Source: Aliiroseovarius sp. F20344
GTDB taxonomy: Bacteria > Pseudomonadota > Alphaproteobacteria > Rhodobacterales > Rhodobacteraceae
Assembly: GCF_023016155.1 (NCBI RefSeq)
Contig: NZ_JALKBG010000003.1
Coordinates: 620,001-684,000, forward strand
DNA: 64,000 bases
Reading direction: 5' to 3'
The notes under the pieces were generated by a model. The model searched no databases. It saw only the letters and a list, made by a program, of their open reading frames with translations, and was not told where the DNA came from. Below are positions 17,704 through 28,118 of the stretch, one piece after another. The position numbers and the translations under genes were made by a program. Every line of letters begins with the position of its first letter. Position 1 is the first letter of the stretch.

Positions 17704-19224
17704 ATGACCACCCCAAAACCTGTTGTTTTGTGCATTCTTGACGGATGGGGTCTGCGCGAGGACACCGCCTTCAACGCCCCCGCTTTGGCGAAGACGCCGA
17801 ATTTCGATCGACTGATAGCGACGTGCCCCAACAACACGCTTATCACCCATGGGCCGGATGTGGGTCTGCCCACCGGCCAAATGGGCAACTCCGAAGTTGG
17901 CCACACCAATATCGGTGCGGGCCGCGTGGTGGCAATGGATCTGGGCCAAATCGACCTGGCGATCGAGGATGGCAGCTTCTTCAAGAACCAAGCACTTCAG
18001 GACTTTGCGGCCAAAGTCAAAGCGGCTGGCGGCACGGCCCATATCGCAGGGCTTGTCAGCCCCGGCGGCGTTCACAGCCATCAGGATCACTTGGTTGCTG
18101 CGGCGAAGGCATTGACGGAGGCGGGCCTAGCGGTTGCCATTCATGCCATCACCGATGGGCGCGACGTGGCACCTCAGTCCGCCCGCAAACAGTTGGCTGC
18201 GTTTCAAGCAGACCTGCCAGAAGGCGCGCGCATCGTTACCTTGTCAGGGCGCTATTTCGCAATGGATCGCGACAATCGGTGGGAACGTGTTTCGCTGGCG
18301 TATAAAGCCATCACCCATGGGGCTGGAAACATCTTCAGCTCGGTCGATGCGGCGATTTCCTCGGCTTACAACAACGAAACAACGGATGAATTCATCCGCC
18401 CGGTGATCATTGACGAATACGTCGGCCTGCAAGATGGCGATGGCCTGTTCTTCATCAACTTCCGCGCCGACCGGGCTCGTGAGCTTCTGCGCGCCATTGG
18501 CGAGCCGGAATTTGATGAATTTGACGTGGGCACACGACCGAACCTCTCTGCGCTGTTGGGCATGGTCGAATACTCGGATAGCCACAACGCCTACATGACC
18601 ACCTGCTTTCCCAAGCGGGATATTGCGAACACGCTGGCCGAATGGGTCGCCAAACACGGCAAGACCCAGTTCCACACGGCCGAGACCGAGAAATATCCCC
18701 ATGTCACCTTCTTCCTGAACGGTGGCAAGGAGGACCCGGTCGAGGGTGAGACGCGCTATATGGCCGCCAGTCCCAAGGTTGCGACCTATGACCTGCAGCC
18801 CGAGATGTCGGCGCCAGATGTGACCGAGCATTTTGTGGGTGCGATCCGCGAAGGCTATGACCTGATCGTGACCAACTATGCAAATCCGGATATGGTTGGG
18901 CATACGGGTGATCTGGACGCAGCGATTGCTGCCTGTGAAGCCGTTGATGAAGGATTGGGTCGGGTGATTGCAGCGCTGGAAGATGTTGGAGGCGCGATGA
19001 TCGTCACCGCAGACCACGGCAACTGCGAAACCATGTGGGATGATGCAACGAACGGTCCGCATACCGCACACACCACAAACCCCGTGCCTGTGGTGCTTTT
19101 CGGTGGACCGGACGGCATATCGCTGAACCACGGCCGCCTTGCTGATTTGGCCCCAACGTTGTTGGAGCTAATGGACCTTCCGAAACCCGCCGAAATGACT
19201 GGCGAAAGCCTGATCAGCCGGTGA
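17704..19224 (+). CDS. gpmI: 2,3-bisphosphoglycerate-independent phosphoglycerate mutase
   Basis: GpmI interconverts 3- and 2-phosphoglycerate using two manganese ions and a phosphoserine. The 506-residue protein shows the alkaline-phosphatase-type motifs: CILDGWG at the N-terminus, the catalytic serine in GNSEVGHTN, GRYFAMDRD, and the metal site TADHGNCE near the C-terminus. The next gene begins inside its stop codon (GTGA), so the glycolytic gene is coupled to a cell-envelope gene and then ctpA. Confidence 0.96.
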   Translation: MTTPKPVVLCILDGWGLREDTAFNAPALAKTPNFDRLIATCPNNTLITHGPDVGLPTGQMGNSEVGHTNIGAGRVVAMDLGQIDLAIEDGSFFKNQALQDFAAKVKAAGGTAHIAGLVSPGGVHSHQDHLVAAAKALTEAGLAVAIHAITDGRDVAPQSARKQLAAFQADLPEGARIVTLSGRYFAMDRDNRWERVSLAYKAITHGAGNIFSSVDAAISSAYNNETTDEFIRPVIIDEYVGLQDGDGLFFINFRADRARELLRAIGEPEFDEFDVGTRPNLSALLGMVEYSDSHNAYMTTCFPKRDIANTLAEWVAKHGKTQFHTAETEKYPHVTFFLNGGKEDPVEGETRYMAASPKVATYDLQPEMSAPDVTEHFVGAIREGYDLIVTNYANPDMVGHTGDLDAAIAACEAVDEGLGRVIAALEDVGGAMIVTADHGNCETMWDDATNGPHTAHTTNPVPVVLFGGPDGISLNHGRLADLAPTLLELMDLPKPAEMTGESLISR

Positions 19225-20384
19225 GCTTGCGGCGTACCCTCCAGCCCCTTATTGCGGGCGTTGGTTTGGCGCTATGCGCTGTGCTTCCCGTTCAGGCGCA
19301 AACTGACCCAAGCCACACAGCCCGCGCGGCCATGGCGATGCTGGAAGAGGCGACCATTGCCTTGCAAGAGGCTGAGAAATCCGGGGATCGGATCGCGGCC
19401 TTGACCCAAACTGTTCAAGCCTATGAAGAAGGTCTTTCCTCGCTTCGGACCGGCCTGCGGCGGATCAACCTGCGTGAGGCGGCTTTGCAAGCTGCGTTTG
19501 ACGCGGAAAGCGACCGGTTGGGCCAGTTGCTGGGCGTTTTGCAAACCATTGGAAAAGCGCCCGCGCTTCTTGTGCATCCATCAGGCCCCGTAGGCACCGC
19601 GCGTTCTGGCATGATTTTGTCCGAAGTGACCCCGGCACTGCAAGCGCAGGCCGAAGATCTACGCGCCCGTTTGGAAGAACAACGCACCCTTCGCGCGCTA
19701 CAGGAAAGTGCGGTCGAAACGCTGCAGGCCGGTCTGGCGGGCGTTCAGGAAGCACGCTTTGAACTTAGCCTTGCCATTGCGCGCCGCACGGAATTGCCGC
19801 GCCGTTTCATCGCGGATGAGGCGCGGATGAAAACTCTGGTGGAAAGCGCAGATACTCTTGCAAGTTTTGCACAAGGCCTGATGTCAGACCCTGACGCGAC
19901 AGCCAGTGCGACGTCTCTGCCCAGCTTTCAATCCGTTCGCGGGCGATTGGAGATGCCCGTTCTGGGTCGCGTGATCCGTGGGTTTGGCGAACGCGATGCG
20001 GCAGGCATTCAACGCCCCGGTTTGATCGTCGCGACACGCCCTCTGTCCATCGTGACAACGCCTTGGCCCGCTACGATTCGCTATCTTGGTCCGCTTCTGG
20101 ACTATGGAAATGTTGCGATTCTTGAACCCGGAGACGGTTACCTACTGGTCTTTGCTGGGCTCGGTCAGTTGTATGGCGATGTGGGCGAAGTTCTGTCCGA
20201 AGGTGCCCCGGTGGGGCTTATGGGCGGGGCAGAACCTTCTGGTGAGGCCGAAGGTGATCAAGCGTTTTTGATCGCTGCGGAGGAAGGAACTGGCGCAGAA
20301 CGCACGGAAACGCTTTATATAGAGCTTAGAAAAGATGGAACGCCCGTGGATCCCACGAACTGGTTCGCGGCAGGCAAGGATTGA
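19221..20384 (+). CDS. EnvC-like murein hydrolase activator
   Basis: A 387-residue exported protein: signal peptide to about VQAQ, a long coiled coil (about residues 30-220, rich in Ala, Glu, Arg and Leu), then a LytM/M23-like domain. The LytM zinc ligands (HxxxD and HxH) are absent: the matching places read IQRPGLIV and LLVFAGLG. Degenerate LytM domains are typical of EnvC, which activates amidases at the septum instead of cutting peptidoglycan. It starts at a GTG overlapping the gpmI stop and lies 4 bp before ctpA, a common gpmI-envC-ctpA order. Confidence 0.85.
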   Translation: MSLRRTLQPLIAGVGLALCAVLPVQAQTDPSHTARAAMAMLEEATIALQEAEKSGDRIAALTQTVQAYEEGLSSLRTGLRRINLREAALQAAFDAESDRLGQLLGVLQTIGKAPALLVHPSGPVGTARSGMILSEVTPALQAQAEDLRARLEEQRTLRALQESAVETLQAGLAGVQEARFELSLAIARRTELPRRFIADEARMKTLVESADTLASFAQGLMSDPDATASATSLPSFQSVRGRLEMPVLGRVIRGFGERDAAGIQRPGLIVATRPLSIVTTPWPATIRYLGPLLDYGNVAILEPGDGYLLVFAGLGQLYGDVGEVLSEGAPVGLMGGAEPSGEAEGDQAFLIAAEEGTGAERTETLYIELRKDGTPVDPTNWFAAGKD

Positions 20385-20388
20385 TGGT

Positions 20389-21723
20389 ATGAAGAAATTC
20401 GTGATGGCGGCACTGGGCGGAACCTTGGCAGGCGCCATTCTAACCACTCAGATCGCAGGCCCCTTGGTGGCACAAGACGCAAGCGAGAACGCGAGCGTTT
20501 ACGAGCAGCTTGATCTATTCGGCGATATCTTTGAGCGTATTCGCGCCCAGTATGTTGAAGAAGTTGATTCCGCCGATCTGATCGAAGCGGCAATTGACGG
20601 CATGCTGTCATCGCTTGATCCGCACTCCAGTTATCTGTCGCCCAAGGACGCAGCGGACATGCGCGTGCAAACCCGTGGGTCTTTCGGCGGGCTTGGTATC
20701 GAAGTGACGCAGGAAGAAGGTTTCGTGCGTGTTGTGTCCCCGATGGACGGCACTCCGGCTGATGATGCTGGGATGGAGACCGGCGACTACATCACTCATG
20801 TCGACGGTGAAAGCCTGCTGGGTCTGACACTGGACGAGGCGGTGAACAAACTGCGCGGCCCTGTCGGATCCGAGATCATAATCACTGTCGTGCGCGAAGG
20901 TGTGGACGAACCTTTTGATGTTTCGATTATTCGTGACACCATCAAGCTGACTGCCGCCACTGCGCGTTCTGTTGGGAATACCGTTGTTCTGCGCGTCACC
21001 ACCTTTAACGACCAAACCTATTCCAACATGGCCGAAGGTCTGGCCCGCGAAGTCGAGACCCTTGGCGGGTTTGAGAATGTCGATGGTGTCGTTTTGGATC
21101 TGCGGAACAATCCGGGCGGCCTGCTGAACCAAGCCATCGCTGTGTCCGATGCGTTCCTTGAAACCGGCGAGATTGTTTCGACCCGTGGCCGCACACCGGA
21201 AGAAAGCGAACGCGTAAATGCAGAAGCCGGCGATCTGGCAGAGGACAAGCCGATGGTTGTACTGATCAACGGCGGTTCGGCTTCCGCATCCGAGATTGTG
21301 GCCGGCGCCCTTCAGGATCACCGCCGTGCGATCGTCGTGGGCACAAAAAGCTTCGGCAAAGGTTCGGTCCAAACTGTGATGCCGGTTGCGTCCGAAGGGG
21401 CCATGCGCCTGACGACCGCGCGGTATTACACACCGTCGGGTCGTTCGATCCAGGCGCTGGGCGTGTCGCCTGATATCGTCGTTGAACAGCCTCCGCGTCA
21501 GCCCGAAAGCGAAGATGGCGAAGAAGAGAACGGTCGCCAACGGACCGAGGCTGATCTGCGTGGCAGCCTGAACAATGACAGCCTGTCCGATGACGAACGC
21601 CGCCAGATTGAGGAAGAACGCGAAGCCGCAGAAGAAGCAGCAAAGCTGCGCGATGACGACTTCCAGCTGTCTTATGCGGTTGATCTGATCAAGGGTCTGT
21701 CGACCATCGCTTTGGCCGATTGA
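20389..21723 (+). CDS. ctpA: Carboxy-terminal processing protease (S41)
   Basis: A 444-residue periplasmic serine protease that trims or degrades envelope proteins from the C-terminus. It has an N-terminal signal/anchor (MKKFVMAALGGTLAGAIL), a PDZ domain (about 90-165, GGLGIEV and GLTLDEAV), and the S41 domain. The catalytic serine is in GGSASASEIVAG and the lysine in KSFGKGSVQ. An acidic, helical C-terminal tail (about 385-430) follows. Start ATG at 20389, 4 bp after the EnvC-like stop. A terminator follows the stop. Confidence 0.94.
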   Translation: MKKFVMAALGGTLAGAILTTQIAGPLVAQDASENASVYEQLDLFGDIFERIRAQYVEEVDSADLIEAAIDGMLSSLDPHSSYLSPKDAADMRVQTRGSFGGLGIEVTQEEGFVRVVSPMDGTPADDAGMETGDYITHVDGESLLGLTLDEAVNKLRGPVGSEIIITVVREGVDEPFDVSIIRDTIKLTAATARSVGNTVVLRVTTFNDQTYSNMAEGLAREVETLGGFENVDGVVLDLRNNPGGLLNQAIAVSDAFLETGEIVSTRGRTPEESERVNAEAGDLAEDKPMVVLINGGSASASEIVAGALQDHRRAIVVGTKSFGKGSVQTVMPVASEGAMRLTTARYYTPSGRSIQALGVSPDIVVEQPPRQPESEDGEEENGRQRTEADLRGSLNNDSLSDDERRQIEEEREAAEEAAKLRDDDFQLSYAVDLIKGLSTIALAD

Positions 21724-21741
21724 TCTGTCGAGATTGTGTTG

Positions 21742-21769
21742 AAAGGGCCTCCTTCGGGTGGCCCTTTTT
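21742..21769 (+). terminator. Terminator after ctpA
   Basis: AAAGGGCC and GGCCCTTT form the stem with a short loop (TCCTTCGGGT region), followed by TTTTTCATTTT. It closes the gpmI-envC-ctpA operon. Confidence 0.85.
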
Positions 21770-21833
21770 CATTTTCCTGCTCTGGTCATTTCTGCCCCGA
21801 TCCGTAGGATCGCGCTGAATGTATGAGGTCCAA

Positions 21834-22328
21834 ATGACACCCGAAGAAATCAACAACCTTCCTTACCGTCCCTGCGTGGGCATCATGATCCTGAACGCCG
21901 AAGGCAAAGCCTTTGTCGGTCAACGTCTTGATGCACCGAAACTGGGCACCCAAACTGCGTGGCAAATGCCGCAAGGTGGGGTGGATGACGGCGAAGAACC
22001 CCGCGAAGCGGCTTTGCGCGAGCTGTGGGAAGAAACGGGCATTACGGCGGACCTTGTGTCCATCGAGGCCGAACTGCCTGATTGGCTTCCCTACGATCTG
22101 CCGCATGACATTGTGCCCAAGATCTGGAAAGGGCGGTATCGTGGGCAGAAGCAGCGCTGGTTCCTTCTTCGCTTTCACGGGGATGATGCTCAGGTAAACA
22201 TTGAAACCGATCACCCTGAGTTCAGCCGTTGGCAATGGATGGCCACAAATGAGGTGGTCGAAAATATCGTACCCTTTAAACGTGCGCTTTATGCCAAAGT
22301 GATGAAAGGATTTCAGGAGTATTTGTAA
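21834..22328 (+). CDS. rppH: RNA 5'-pyrophosphohydrolase
   Basis: RppH removes pyrophosphate from 5' triphosphate mRNA ends and so opens them to RNase E decay. The 164-residue protein begins [16 protein letters not shown]. It holds a full Nudix box: [17 protein letters not shown] followed by WEETG. The downstream KQRWFLLRF stretch is typical of RppH rather than other Nudix enzymes. GAGG precedes the ATG at 21834; an in-frame ATG at 21819 is less likely. The stop overlaps the next start (TAATG). Confidence 0.92.
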   Translation: MTPEEINNLPYRPCVGIMILNAEGKAFVGQRLDAPKLGTQTAWQMPQGGVDDGEEPREAALRELWEETGITADLVSIEAELPDWLPYDLPHDIVPKIWKGRYRGQKQRWFLLRFHGDDAQVNIETDHPEFSRWQWMATNEVVENIVPFKRALYAKVMKGFQEYL

Positions 22329-22831
22329 TGCGTGCTTTGTTCGTCGCCCCGCTTGTCGCTGCGTTTTTGGCTGTTCCAAGCGCGGGGTTTGCTCTGTCTT
22401 GTATGCCCTATAACGCAATCGCGGCCTATAATGATGCGGCCAAGTCGGATGACAGCTATGTCGTGGCGCTGGGCAAATTAACCTTCGACGAAAGCAAGCT
22501 GCCGCAAGTAGACTGGGATCGTCAGGAAGACGTCAAGCCAGACAATCTCCTGACGGGCCGTATCGACGGCCAAAGCCTGACCAAAGCCGGTTTTGCCGCG
22601 CAGTTTGTGCGTGACATCGACATCAATGTGCAATGCTATGGCCCGTGGTGCGGCGGCCTTGTGAATGGTGTCGAGTACCTCATTTTCCTGAAGCGAGAGG
22701 GTGGCCGGTACTTGCTGGAAACCAATCCTTGCGGCGGGTTTGCATTTGGTGAACCCGATCGCGAAACACTTCGGAAAGTGACTGCCTGCATCCAAGGCAA
22801 GCGTTGTGATCCGGAGTTGCCTAGGCGGTAA
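22328..22831 (+). CDS. Secreted cysteine-containing protein, unknown function
   Basis: A 167-residue protein with a signal peptide ([22 protein letters not shown]) and a mature part with about six cysteines (LSCMPYN, QCYGPWCGG, NPCGGF, ACIQGKRC). These probably form disulphides in the periplasm. The fold looks like a small beta domain with a long strand pair. No family is recognised. It starts within the rppH stop codon and so is co-translated with it. Confidence 0.75.
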   Translation: MRALFVAPLVAAFLAVPSAGFALSCMPYNAIAAYNDAAKSDDSYVVALGKLTFDESKLPQVDWDRQEDVKPDNLLTGRIDGQSLTKAGFAAQFVRDIDINVQCYGPWCGGLVNGVEYLIFLKREGGRYLLETNPCGGFAFGEPDRETLRKVTACIQGKRCDPELPRR

Positions 22832-22911
22832 TCACGCGCTCGCTTTCTCTCTTCGCAAATGCGCGAAACTCTCTATAAGGGCGGCAACGCATAGCTGCCC
22901 GGAGACCCGCC

Positions 22912-23604
22912 ATGTCCTTTGATCGTTCCATCAAGATCGCGCCGTCGATCCTTTCCGCCGATTTCGCCAATTTCGGGCAGGAAATTCAGGCCATCGAAGC
23001 GCAAGGCGCGGATTGGGTGCATGTGGACGTGATGGACGGGCATTTCGTGCCGAACCTGACCTTTGGTCCGCCCGCTGTGAAAGCCTTCCGCCCGCATGTG
23101 AAGACCTTCATGGACGTGCACCTAATGATCGCGCCTGTTGATCCATATATCGAAGCCTATGCCGAAGCTGGTGCCGATATGATCGTCGCACATTACGAGG
23201 CTGGCCCACACCCGCACCGCACGCTTCAGGCCATCAAGGCCACCGGCACCAAGGCTGGTATCAGTCTGAACCCGGGCACGCCTGCTTCGGTGATCGAACA
23301 CCTGCTGCCGCTCTGCGATATGGTTCTGGTGATGAGCGTGAATCCCGGTTTTGGCGGGCAAAAATTTATCCCGTCTTCAGTGGATAAAGTACGACAGGTA
23401 CGCGAGATGATCGGAGATCGCGACATTCACATCCAAGTGGACGGCGGCGTAGACCCCACCACCATCGGTCCGCTGGTCGAAGCTGGCGCTGATTGCTTCG
23501 TCGCAGGCTCGGCGGTGTTCAAAGGCGGCTCGGTCGACACGCCCGAAGTCTATGGCGACAACATCCGCGCCCTGCGCGCCGCTGCTGAAGCTGTGAATGG
23601 CTAA
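22912..23604 (+). CDS. rpe: Ribulose-phosphate 3-epimerase
   Basis: Rpe interconverts ribulose 5-phosphate and xylulose 5-phosphate in the pentose phosphate pathway (and the Calvin cycle where present). The 230-residue TIM barrel shows all family motifs: [57 protein letters not shown] and VDGGVD. GGAGACCCGCC precedes the ATG. It is followed by an MBL-fold gene after 127 bp. Confidence 0.97.
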   Translation: MSFDRSIKIAPSILSADFANFGQEIQAIEAQGADWVHVDVMDGHFVPNLTFGPPAVKAFRPHVKTFMDVHLMIAPVDPYIEAYAEAGADMIVAHYEAGPHPHRTLQAIKATGTKAGISLNPGTPASVIEHLLPLCDMVLVMSVNPGFGGQKFIPSSVDKVRQVREMIGDRDIHIQVDGGVDPTTIGPLVEAGADCFVAGSAVFKGGSVDTPEVYGDNIRALRAAAEAVNG

Positions 23605-23731
23605 GCTTTTTCTTGTCGAAAGCATCCCTGCCGGAGGCATGAAATCCCCCGGCAAAAGGGTGTTCTCTTTCCACTAGAACAACACATGCGAATGTGACAA
23701 TCTATCCGAGACTTATTTCCGGAGGACCCAC

Positions 23732-24679
23732 ATGTTTCGCATCACGACCGCCATCCTGACCTGCCTCGCCCTACCTGCGCTTGCAGATGAAGACATCGCA
23801 GATCAGTATCCCGACTCGGTGCTGTACGAGAAACCGGTTGAAGTGATCCCGGATGTCTGGTCCGCGATCGGTGCGACAGCTCCTCCGACCTATGAAAACG
23901 TAGGCCACAACAACAACTTGTCGTTCATCGTGACAGGTGACGGCGTAGTCGTTGTGAATGCAGGTGCGAACTACAAACTGGCCGAAGCGCTCCATGCCGA
24001 GATCAAAACGGTGACCGATCAGCCGGTTAAGCTTGTGATCAACGAAAACGGGCAGGGTCACGCGATGCTGGGTAATAACTATTGGATCGGACAGGGGGTC
24101 GAGGTTTTGGCCCATGCGGATGCTGCACATGAATTCGAAGAATACTCGGGCCAGATTTTCGAAGGTATGAAGCGCTATGCGCAGGAAAACTGGGAAGGGA
24201 CCGAGCCGATGGGCCCGACCCGTACCTTCGAGGAAAAAGAGGTCATCACGATGGGTGGTAAAACCATCGAGGTGCTTTATTCAGGCCCAGCCCACAGCCC
24301 CGGTGACATTCAGGTCTGGCTGCCCGAGGAAAGCCTGATGATCGCGGGCGACATGGCCTTTCACAATCGCATCCCGCCGATTTTTGAGGACACCTGCACC
24401 AGTTGCTGGATTGAGACCTGGGAAACCGTGTTTGCCCCCATCGGTGCGACCTATATCATCCCCGGCCATGGCTACCCGACCAACATGGCGCAGGTGGAAG
24501 ACCACACAATTGGATACCTCAAGCATCTGCGCGGCGAAGTTGGCAAGCTTTTGGAAGAGGGCGGCACGCTGGACGAAGCTTATTACGTCGACCAATCGCC
24601 ATTCGCCCATCACGACACCTTCGAAGAGCTGGCCACCAAAAACGCTGGCCAAGTCTATGCTGAGATGGAGTTCGAATAA
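23732..24679 (+). CDS. Exported metallo-beta-lactamase-fold protein with altered metal site
   Basis: A 315-residue protein with a signal peptide (cleavage near LPALA). The MBL fold is clear: a NNLSFIVTGDGVVVVNAG strand pair, AGDMAFH, and PGHGYPT for the third metal-site histidine. The diagnostic THxHxDHxxG motif is replaced by NENGQGHAMLGN, which keeps only the last His and Gly. HSPGDIQVWL fits the second conserved histidine region. Such changes point to a mononuclear or lost zinc site and an uncertain substrate; related proteins occur near quinoprotein and sulphur-oxidation genes. GGAGG precedes the start. Confidence 0.8.
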   Translation: MFRITTAILTCLALPALADEDIADQYPDSVLYEKPVEVIPDVWSAIGATAPPTYENVGHNNNLSFIVTGDGVVVVNAGANYKLAEALHAEIKTVTDQPVKLVINENGQGHAMLGNNYWIGQGVEVLAHADAAHEFEEYSGQIFEGMKRYAQENWEGTEPMGPTRTFEEKEVITMGGKTIEVLYSGPAHSPGDIQVWLPEESLMIAGDMAFHNRIPPIFEDTCTSCWIETWETVFAPIGATYIIPGHGYPTNMAQVEDHTIGYLKHLRGEVGKLLEEGGTLDEAYYVDQSPFAHHDTFEELATKNAGQVYAEMEFE

Positions 24680-24685
24680 GACCGA

Positions 24686-25837
24686 TTAGGTTTTTGAGCG
24701 CAGCTGATTCAATAGCGTTTCTGTCGCGAAACCATCCGGGATCAGCCCGGCATGATTTTGATAGTCTCGCAATGCAGACCTTGTATTGGGGCCGGTGAAA
24801 CCATCGGCCCCTTGCGTGTCAAATCCTGCTTTGGTCAGAAGGGTTTGCAGCTCCGTCATCAGGCTGCGGGTCAGGGGCGTCAGATTTTCAGGGCAGCGCG
24901 AGATTGCTGTGCGCGACCCGGCAAGGCGATCCGACAAATGCCCAACGGCAATGCCGTAAGCCTCGGCCCGGTTATAGGTTAGGATCACGCGGAAATTGTG
25001 ATTGACCACAAAGGCAGGGCCGGTCGCGCCAGACGGACAAAGTACGGATGCTTCGCCATAGTCCGGTAGTTTGGAGGCGTCCCGCGTGCGCAGACCCATG
25101 TTGTTCAGATCACTGATTGAGTGCCTGTGTTCAGGTCCGGTCAACGAAAAGTCAAACCCGTCGGGCAAGGTAACTTCGATGCCCCAAGGCTGGCTTTCGC
25201 GCCATCCGTGTTTGGCCAGATAATTGGCAATCGAGGCCAACCCATCGGTCGGGTCGCTAGACCAGATATCCCGCTTGCCATCCTGATCGTGGTCCACGGC
25301 AAAATCCAGAAAACTTGAAGGCATGAACTGCCCGTGTCCCATGGCCCCTGCCCAAGACCCAAGCATGTCTCTTGGTTTGATATCGCTGTTCTGAATGATG
25401 GTCAGTGCAGCGGTCAGTTCGCCTTCAAAGAAAGCGGCGCGATGTCCGGAATGCGCCAAGGTCGAAAGCGCGGACAACACCGAATGCTCGCCTCGAACCC
25501 GCCCGTAATCCGTTTCAACACCCCAGATCGCCAAAATCGCCTGAGCATCTACGTGATAGGTCTCGGCAATTTCGTTCAGTATCTGGCGCTGATTTCTGAA
25601 ACTTGCGCGGCCTTTGCTGACCCGTTCAGGCGTGACGACACGATCAAGATAGTCGGTGATGGTCAGGACGAATTCGGATTGGTTGGATTGCTTTTCGTGA
25701 ATCTTTGGATCCAGCACCATAAGCTTTCGGCTGCTTTTGATGACATTTGGGGAAATGCCATCTGCTGAAACGCGTCCGATATAGTCAGACAGCCATGTAT
25801 CAAAGCTGCCCTGTGCCGCCCCAATTGCTTCCGTCAC
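24686..25837 (-). CDS. MltB-type lytic transglycosylase, no signal peptide visible
   Basis: A 383-residue SLT_2-type lytic murein transglycosylase. SFDTWLSDYIGRV opens the domain, IWGVETDYGRV carries the catalytic Glu, and GAMGHGQFMPSSF and DGLASIANYLAKHGW follow. A C-terminal peptidoglycan-binding domain (about 320-383) ends in LIPDGFATETLLNQL. It cuts glycan strands to anhydromuropeptides. The only start in frame is a GTG at 25837, because a TGA lies 45 bp upstream. The protein therefore starts at what is normally the mature N-terminus, and the signal peptide is missing. Last gene of dapE-rnr-mltB. Confidence 0.85.
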   Translation of the reverse strand: MTEAIGAAQGSFDTWLSDYIGRVSADGISPNVIKSSRKLMVLDPKIHEKQSNQSEFVLTITDYLDRVVTPERVSKGRASFRNQRQILNEIAETYHVDAQAILAIWGVETDYGRVRGEHSVLSALSTLAHSGHRAAFFEGELTAALTIIQNSDIKPRDMLGSWAGAMGHGQFMPSSFLDFAVDHDQDGKRDIWSSDPTDGLASIANYLAKHGWRESQPWGIEVTLPDGFDFSLTGPEHRHSISDLNNMGLRTRDASKLPDYGEASVLCPSGATGPAFVVNHNFRVILTYNRAEAYGIAVGHLSDRLAGSRTAISRCPENLTPLTRSLMTELQTLLTKAGFDTQGADGFTGPNTRSALRDYQNHAGLIPDGFATETLLNQLRSKT

Positions 25838-25862
25838 GTTGCCCTCGCATCCCCAACCGGCG

Positions 25863-28118
25863 TTATCGCCGGGATCGTTTCACCTTTCGTTTGACCTTGG
25901 CGTTCTTCTTGGCGCTGGTCATGGGTTTTCGTCGGCCAGATTTCCCCCCTTTTCGCCCTGAGGTTCTCGGCAGTTTTCGCCCCTCAACCTCTAATAACTC
26001 AAGCGCAAGCCCGCCGGTGGTTGGAATGGCTTCGGTAAGGCGGACAACAACGCGCTGTCCCAGACCTAAAGTGAAGTTCGAACGCTCTCCGGTCAGGGTC
26101 TGATCGTCGGCATTGAAGCGGAAGAATTCGTTGCCCAATGTGCTAAGCGGGACGAGCCCATCAGCACCGCTTTCGTCCAGCTTCACGAACATCCCAAACC
26201 GGGCAATACCGGATATGCGGCCCGTGAATTCGCCGCCGATCCGTTCCGAAAGATAGGCTGCCAAATAGCGGTCCGTCGTGTCACGCTCGGCCAGCATCGA
26301 CCGGCGTTCCGTTTCCGAAATATGCTGTGCGGTGGCTTCCAGCGTCTCGACGTCTTGAGGTGACAAACCATCATCCCCCCACCCGTGACCCGACACCAAA
26401 GCCCGGTGCACAATCAGGTCGGAATAGCGACGGATGGGCGATGTGAAATGCGCGTAGGACTTAAGCGACAGTCCGAAATGGCCAAAATTCTGCGGGAAGT
26501 AATAGGCCTGCGTCATTGACCGCAGGGTCGAGATGTTGATCAGTTCATCAAACTCACTGCCTTCTGCCTGCGCCAGCAGATTGTTCAGGTGGCGCGTTTG
26601 CAAGACTTGCCCTTTGGCCAAGGTAAAGCCAGACGCCTGAGCAACCTCGCGCAATGCTTCCAGCTTTTCGGGGCTGGGTTCTTCATGCACGCGGAACAGG
26701 AGCGGGCGTTGAAGGTGCATCAGTTCTTCTGCGGCTGAGACATTCGCGAGGATCATGAATTCTTCGATCAGACGATGCGCATCGAAGCGGTCTGCAAACG
26801 CAATCGAGGCAACTTTGCCGTCCTCATCCAAAATGATTTTGCGTTCGGGAAGGTCCAGATCCAACGGCTGCCGCGCCTCACGTCCCAGCTTGGCAGAGCG
26901 ATAGGCCGCGTAAAGCGGAGCGATCACATCATCCATCAAAGGCGCACATTTTTCGTTCGGCTGGCCATCCTGTGCGGCCTGAACCTCGGCATAGTTCAGA
27001 GATGCATGGGACTTCATCAGCCCCCTAATAAAACTATGGCTTTTCTTGTTGCCTTGGGCGTCCAACACCATACGCACCGCCAGACAGGCACGCGGAACAC
27101 CTTCGTGCAAACTGCACAGATCGCCCGACAGACGGTCGGGCAGCATGGGCACCACGCGGTCGGGGAAATAGCTGGAGTTGCCGCGCTTGCGTGCCTCGTG
27201 ATCCAGTGCCGATCCGGGTGTCACGTAATGTGCCACATCGGCAATGGCGACCCAGACCACGTGGCCGCCGGGGTTTCCGGGCGTGTCGTCGGCATGGGCA
27301 TAAACTGCGTCATCGTGGTCGCGCGCATCTGCCGGGTCGATGGTGATTAAGGGCAGGTGGCGCAGGTCTTCGCGGTCCTTCAAACCTGCGGGTTTCTGAG
27401 CGTCCGCTTCTTCGATTACCTTGTCAGGGAAGGCATCAGGAATGCCATGCTGATGGATGGCGATCAGGCTGACGGCCTTGGGGGCGGTTGGATCGCCCAA
27501 ACGAGCCACAATGCGCGCACGGGGCAGGCCCATGCGGGATTTCGGGCCGGATTGCTGTGCCTCGACCAGTTCCCCATCCTTGGCACCTTCATCCGCGCCG
27601 GGATCAACCCGCCATTCCTTGTCCGCACCTTTGTCGATGGGCACAATGCGACCACCTTCAGAACCTTTTCGGAATATCCCCAAGATGCGGATGGGATTAG
27701 ACCCGATCCGACGGATCAGTCGACCTTCATAGGTGTGGGTATCCTCTTTCACCTCGGTCAGACGGGCCAAAATGCGCTCGCCCTGGGCCAAGGCCGGATC
27801 GCCGTCTTTCGTGATCAAAAGAACGCAGGGTGCCGGGCCTTCGCCTTCCCACTCGGTCGGAGTTGCAAACAGATCACCATCGGCGTCAGGCGCTTCAATA
27901 CGCAAAACCGATACCGGGGGCAGCTTGTCCTTCTCGCGGTAGGTCTTCTTGCGTTTCTGAAGGTGACCTTCCGCCTCGAGCTCTTTCAGGATGCGTTTCA
28001 GATCAATTCGGGCAGCACCTCGGATGCCGAACGCACGCGCAATGTCGCGTTTGCCAGTCTGAGTCGGATGTTCCGCGATCCAGTCCAGAATGTCTTTCTT
28101 GGTGGGCAGTTTGCTCAT
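25863..28118 (-). CDS. rnr: Ribonuclease R
   Basis: RNase R is a 3'-5' exoribonuclease that degrades structured RNA and acts in rRNA quality control. The 751-residue protein has an N-terminal helix-turn-helix region, cold-shock domains, and the RNB catalytic core with [14 protein letters not shown] (the four-Asp metal site). A C-terminal S1 domain ([19 protein letters not shown]) and a basic lysine/arginine tail follow. Its ATG overlaps the dapE stop (ATGA). Confidence 0.96.
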   Translation of the reverse strand: MSKLPTKKDILDWIAEHPTQTGKRDIARAFGIRGAARIDLKRILKELEAEGHLQKRKKTYREKDKLPPVSVLRIEAPDADGDLFATPTEWEGEGPAPCVLLITKDGDPALAQGERILARLTEVKEDTHTYEGRLIRRIGSNPIRILGIFRKGSEGGRIVPIDKGADKEWRVDPGADEGAKDGELVEAQQSGPKSRMGLPRARIVARLGDPTAPKAVSLIAIHQHGIPDAFPDKVIEEADAQKPAGLKDREDLRHLPLITIDPADARDHDDAVYAHADDTPGNPGGHVVWVAIADVAHYVTPGSALDHEARKRGNSSYFPDRVVPMLPDRLSGDLCSLHEGVPRACLAVRMVLDAQGNKKSHSFIRGLMKSHASLNYAEVQAAQDGQPNEKCAPLMDDVIAPLYAAYRSAKLGREARQPLDLDLPERKIILDEDGKVASIAFADRFDAHRLIEEFMILANVSAAEELMHLQRPLLFRVHEEPSPEKLEALREVAQASGFTLAKGQVLQTRHLNNLLAQAEGSEFDELINISTLRSMTQAYYFPQNFGHFGLSLKSYAHFTSPIRRYSDLIVHRALVSGHGWGDDGLSPQDVETLEATAQHISETERRSMLAERDTTDRYLAAYLSERIGGEFTGRISGIARFGMFVKLDESGADGLVPLSTLGNEFFRFNADDQTLTGERSNFTLGLGQRVVVRLTEAIPTTGGLALELLEVEGRKLPRTSGRKGGKSGRRKPMTSAKKNAKVKRKVKRSRR

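Noticed and set aside
20608-21540. 310-codon minus-strand frame across ctpA
   Set aside because: Shadow of the ctpA coding sequence.
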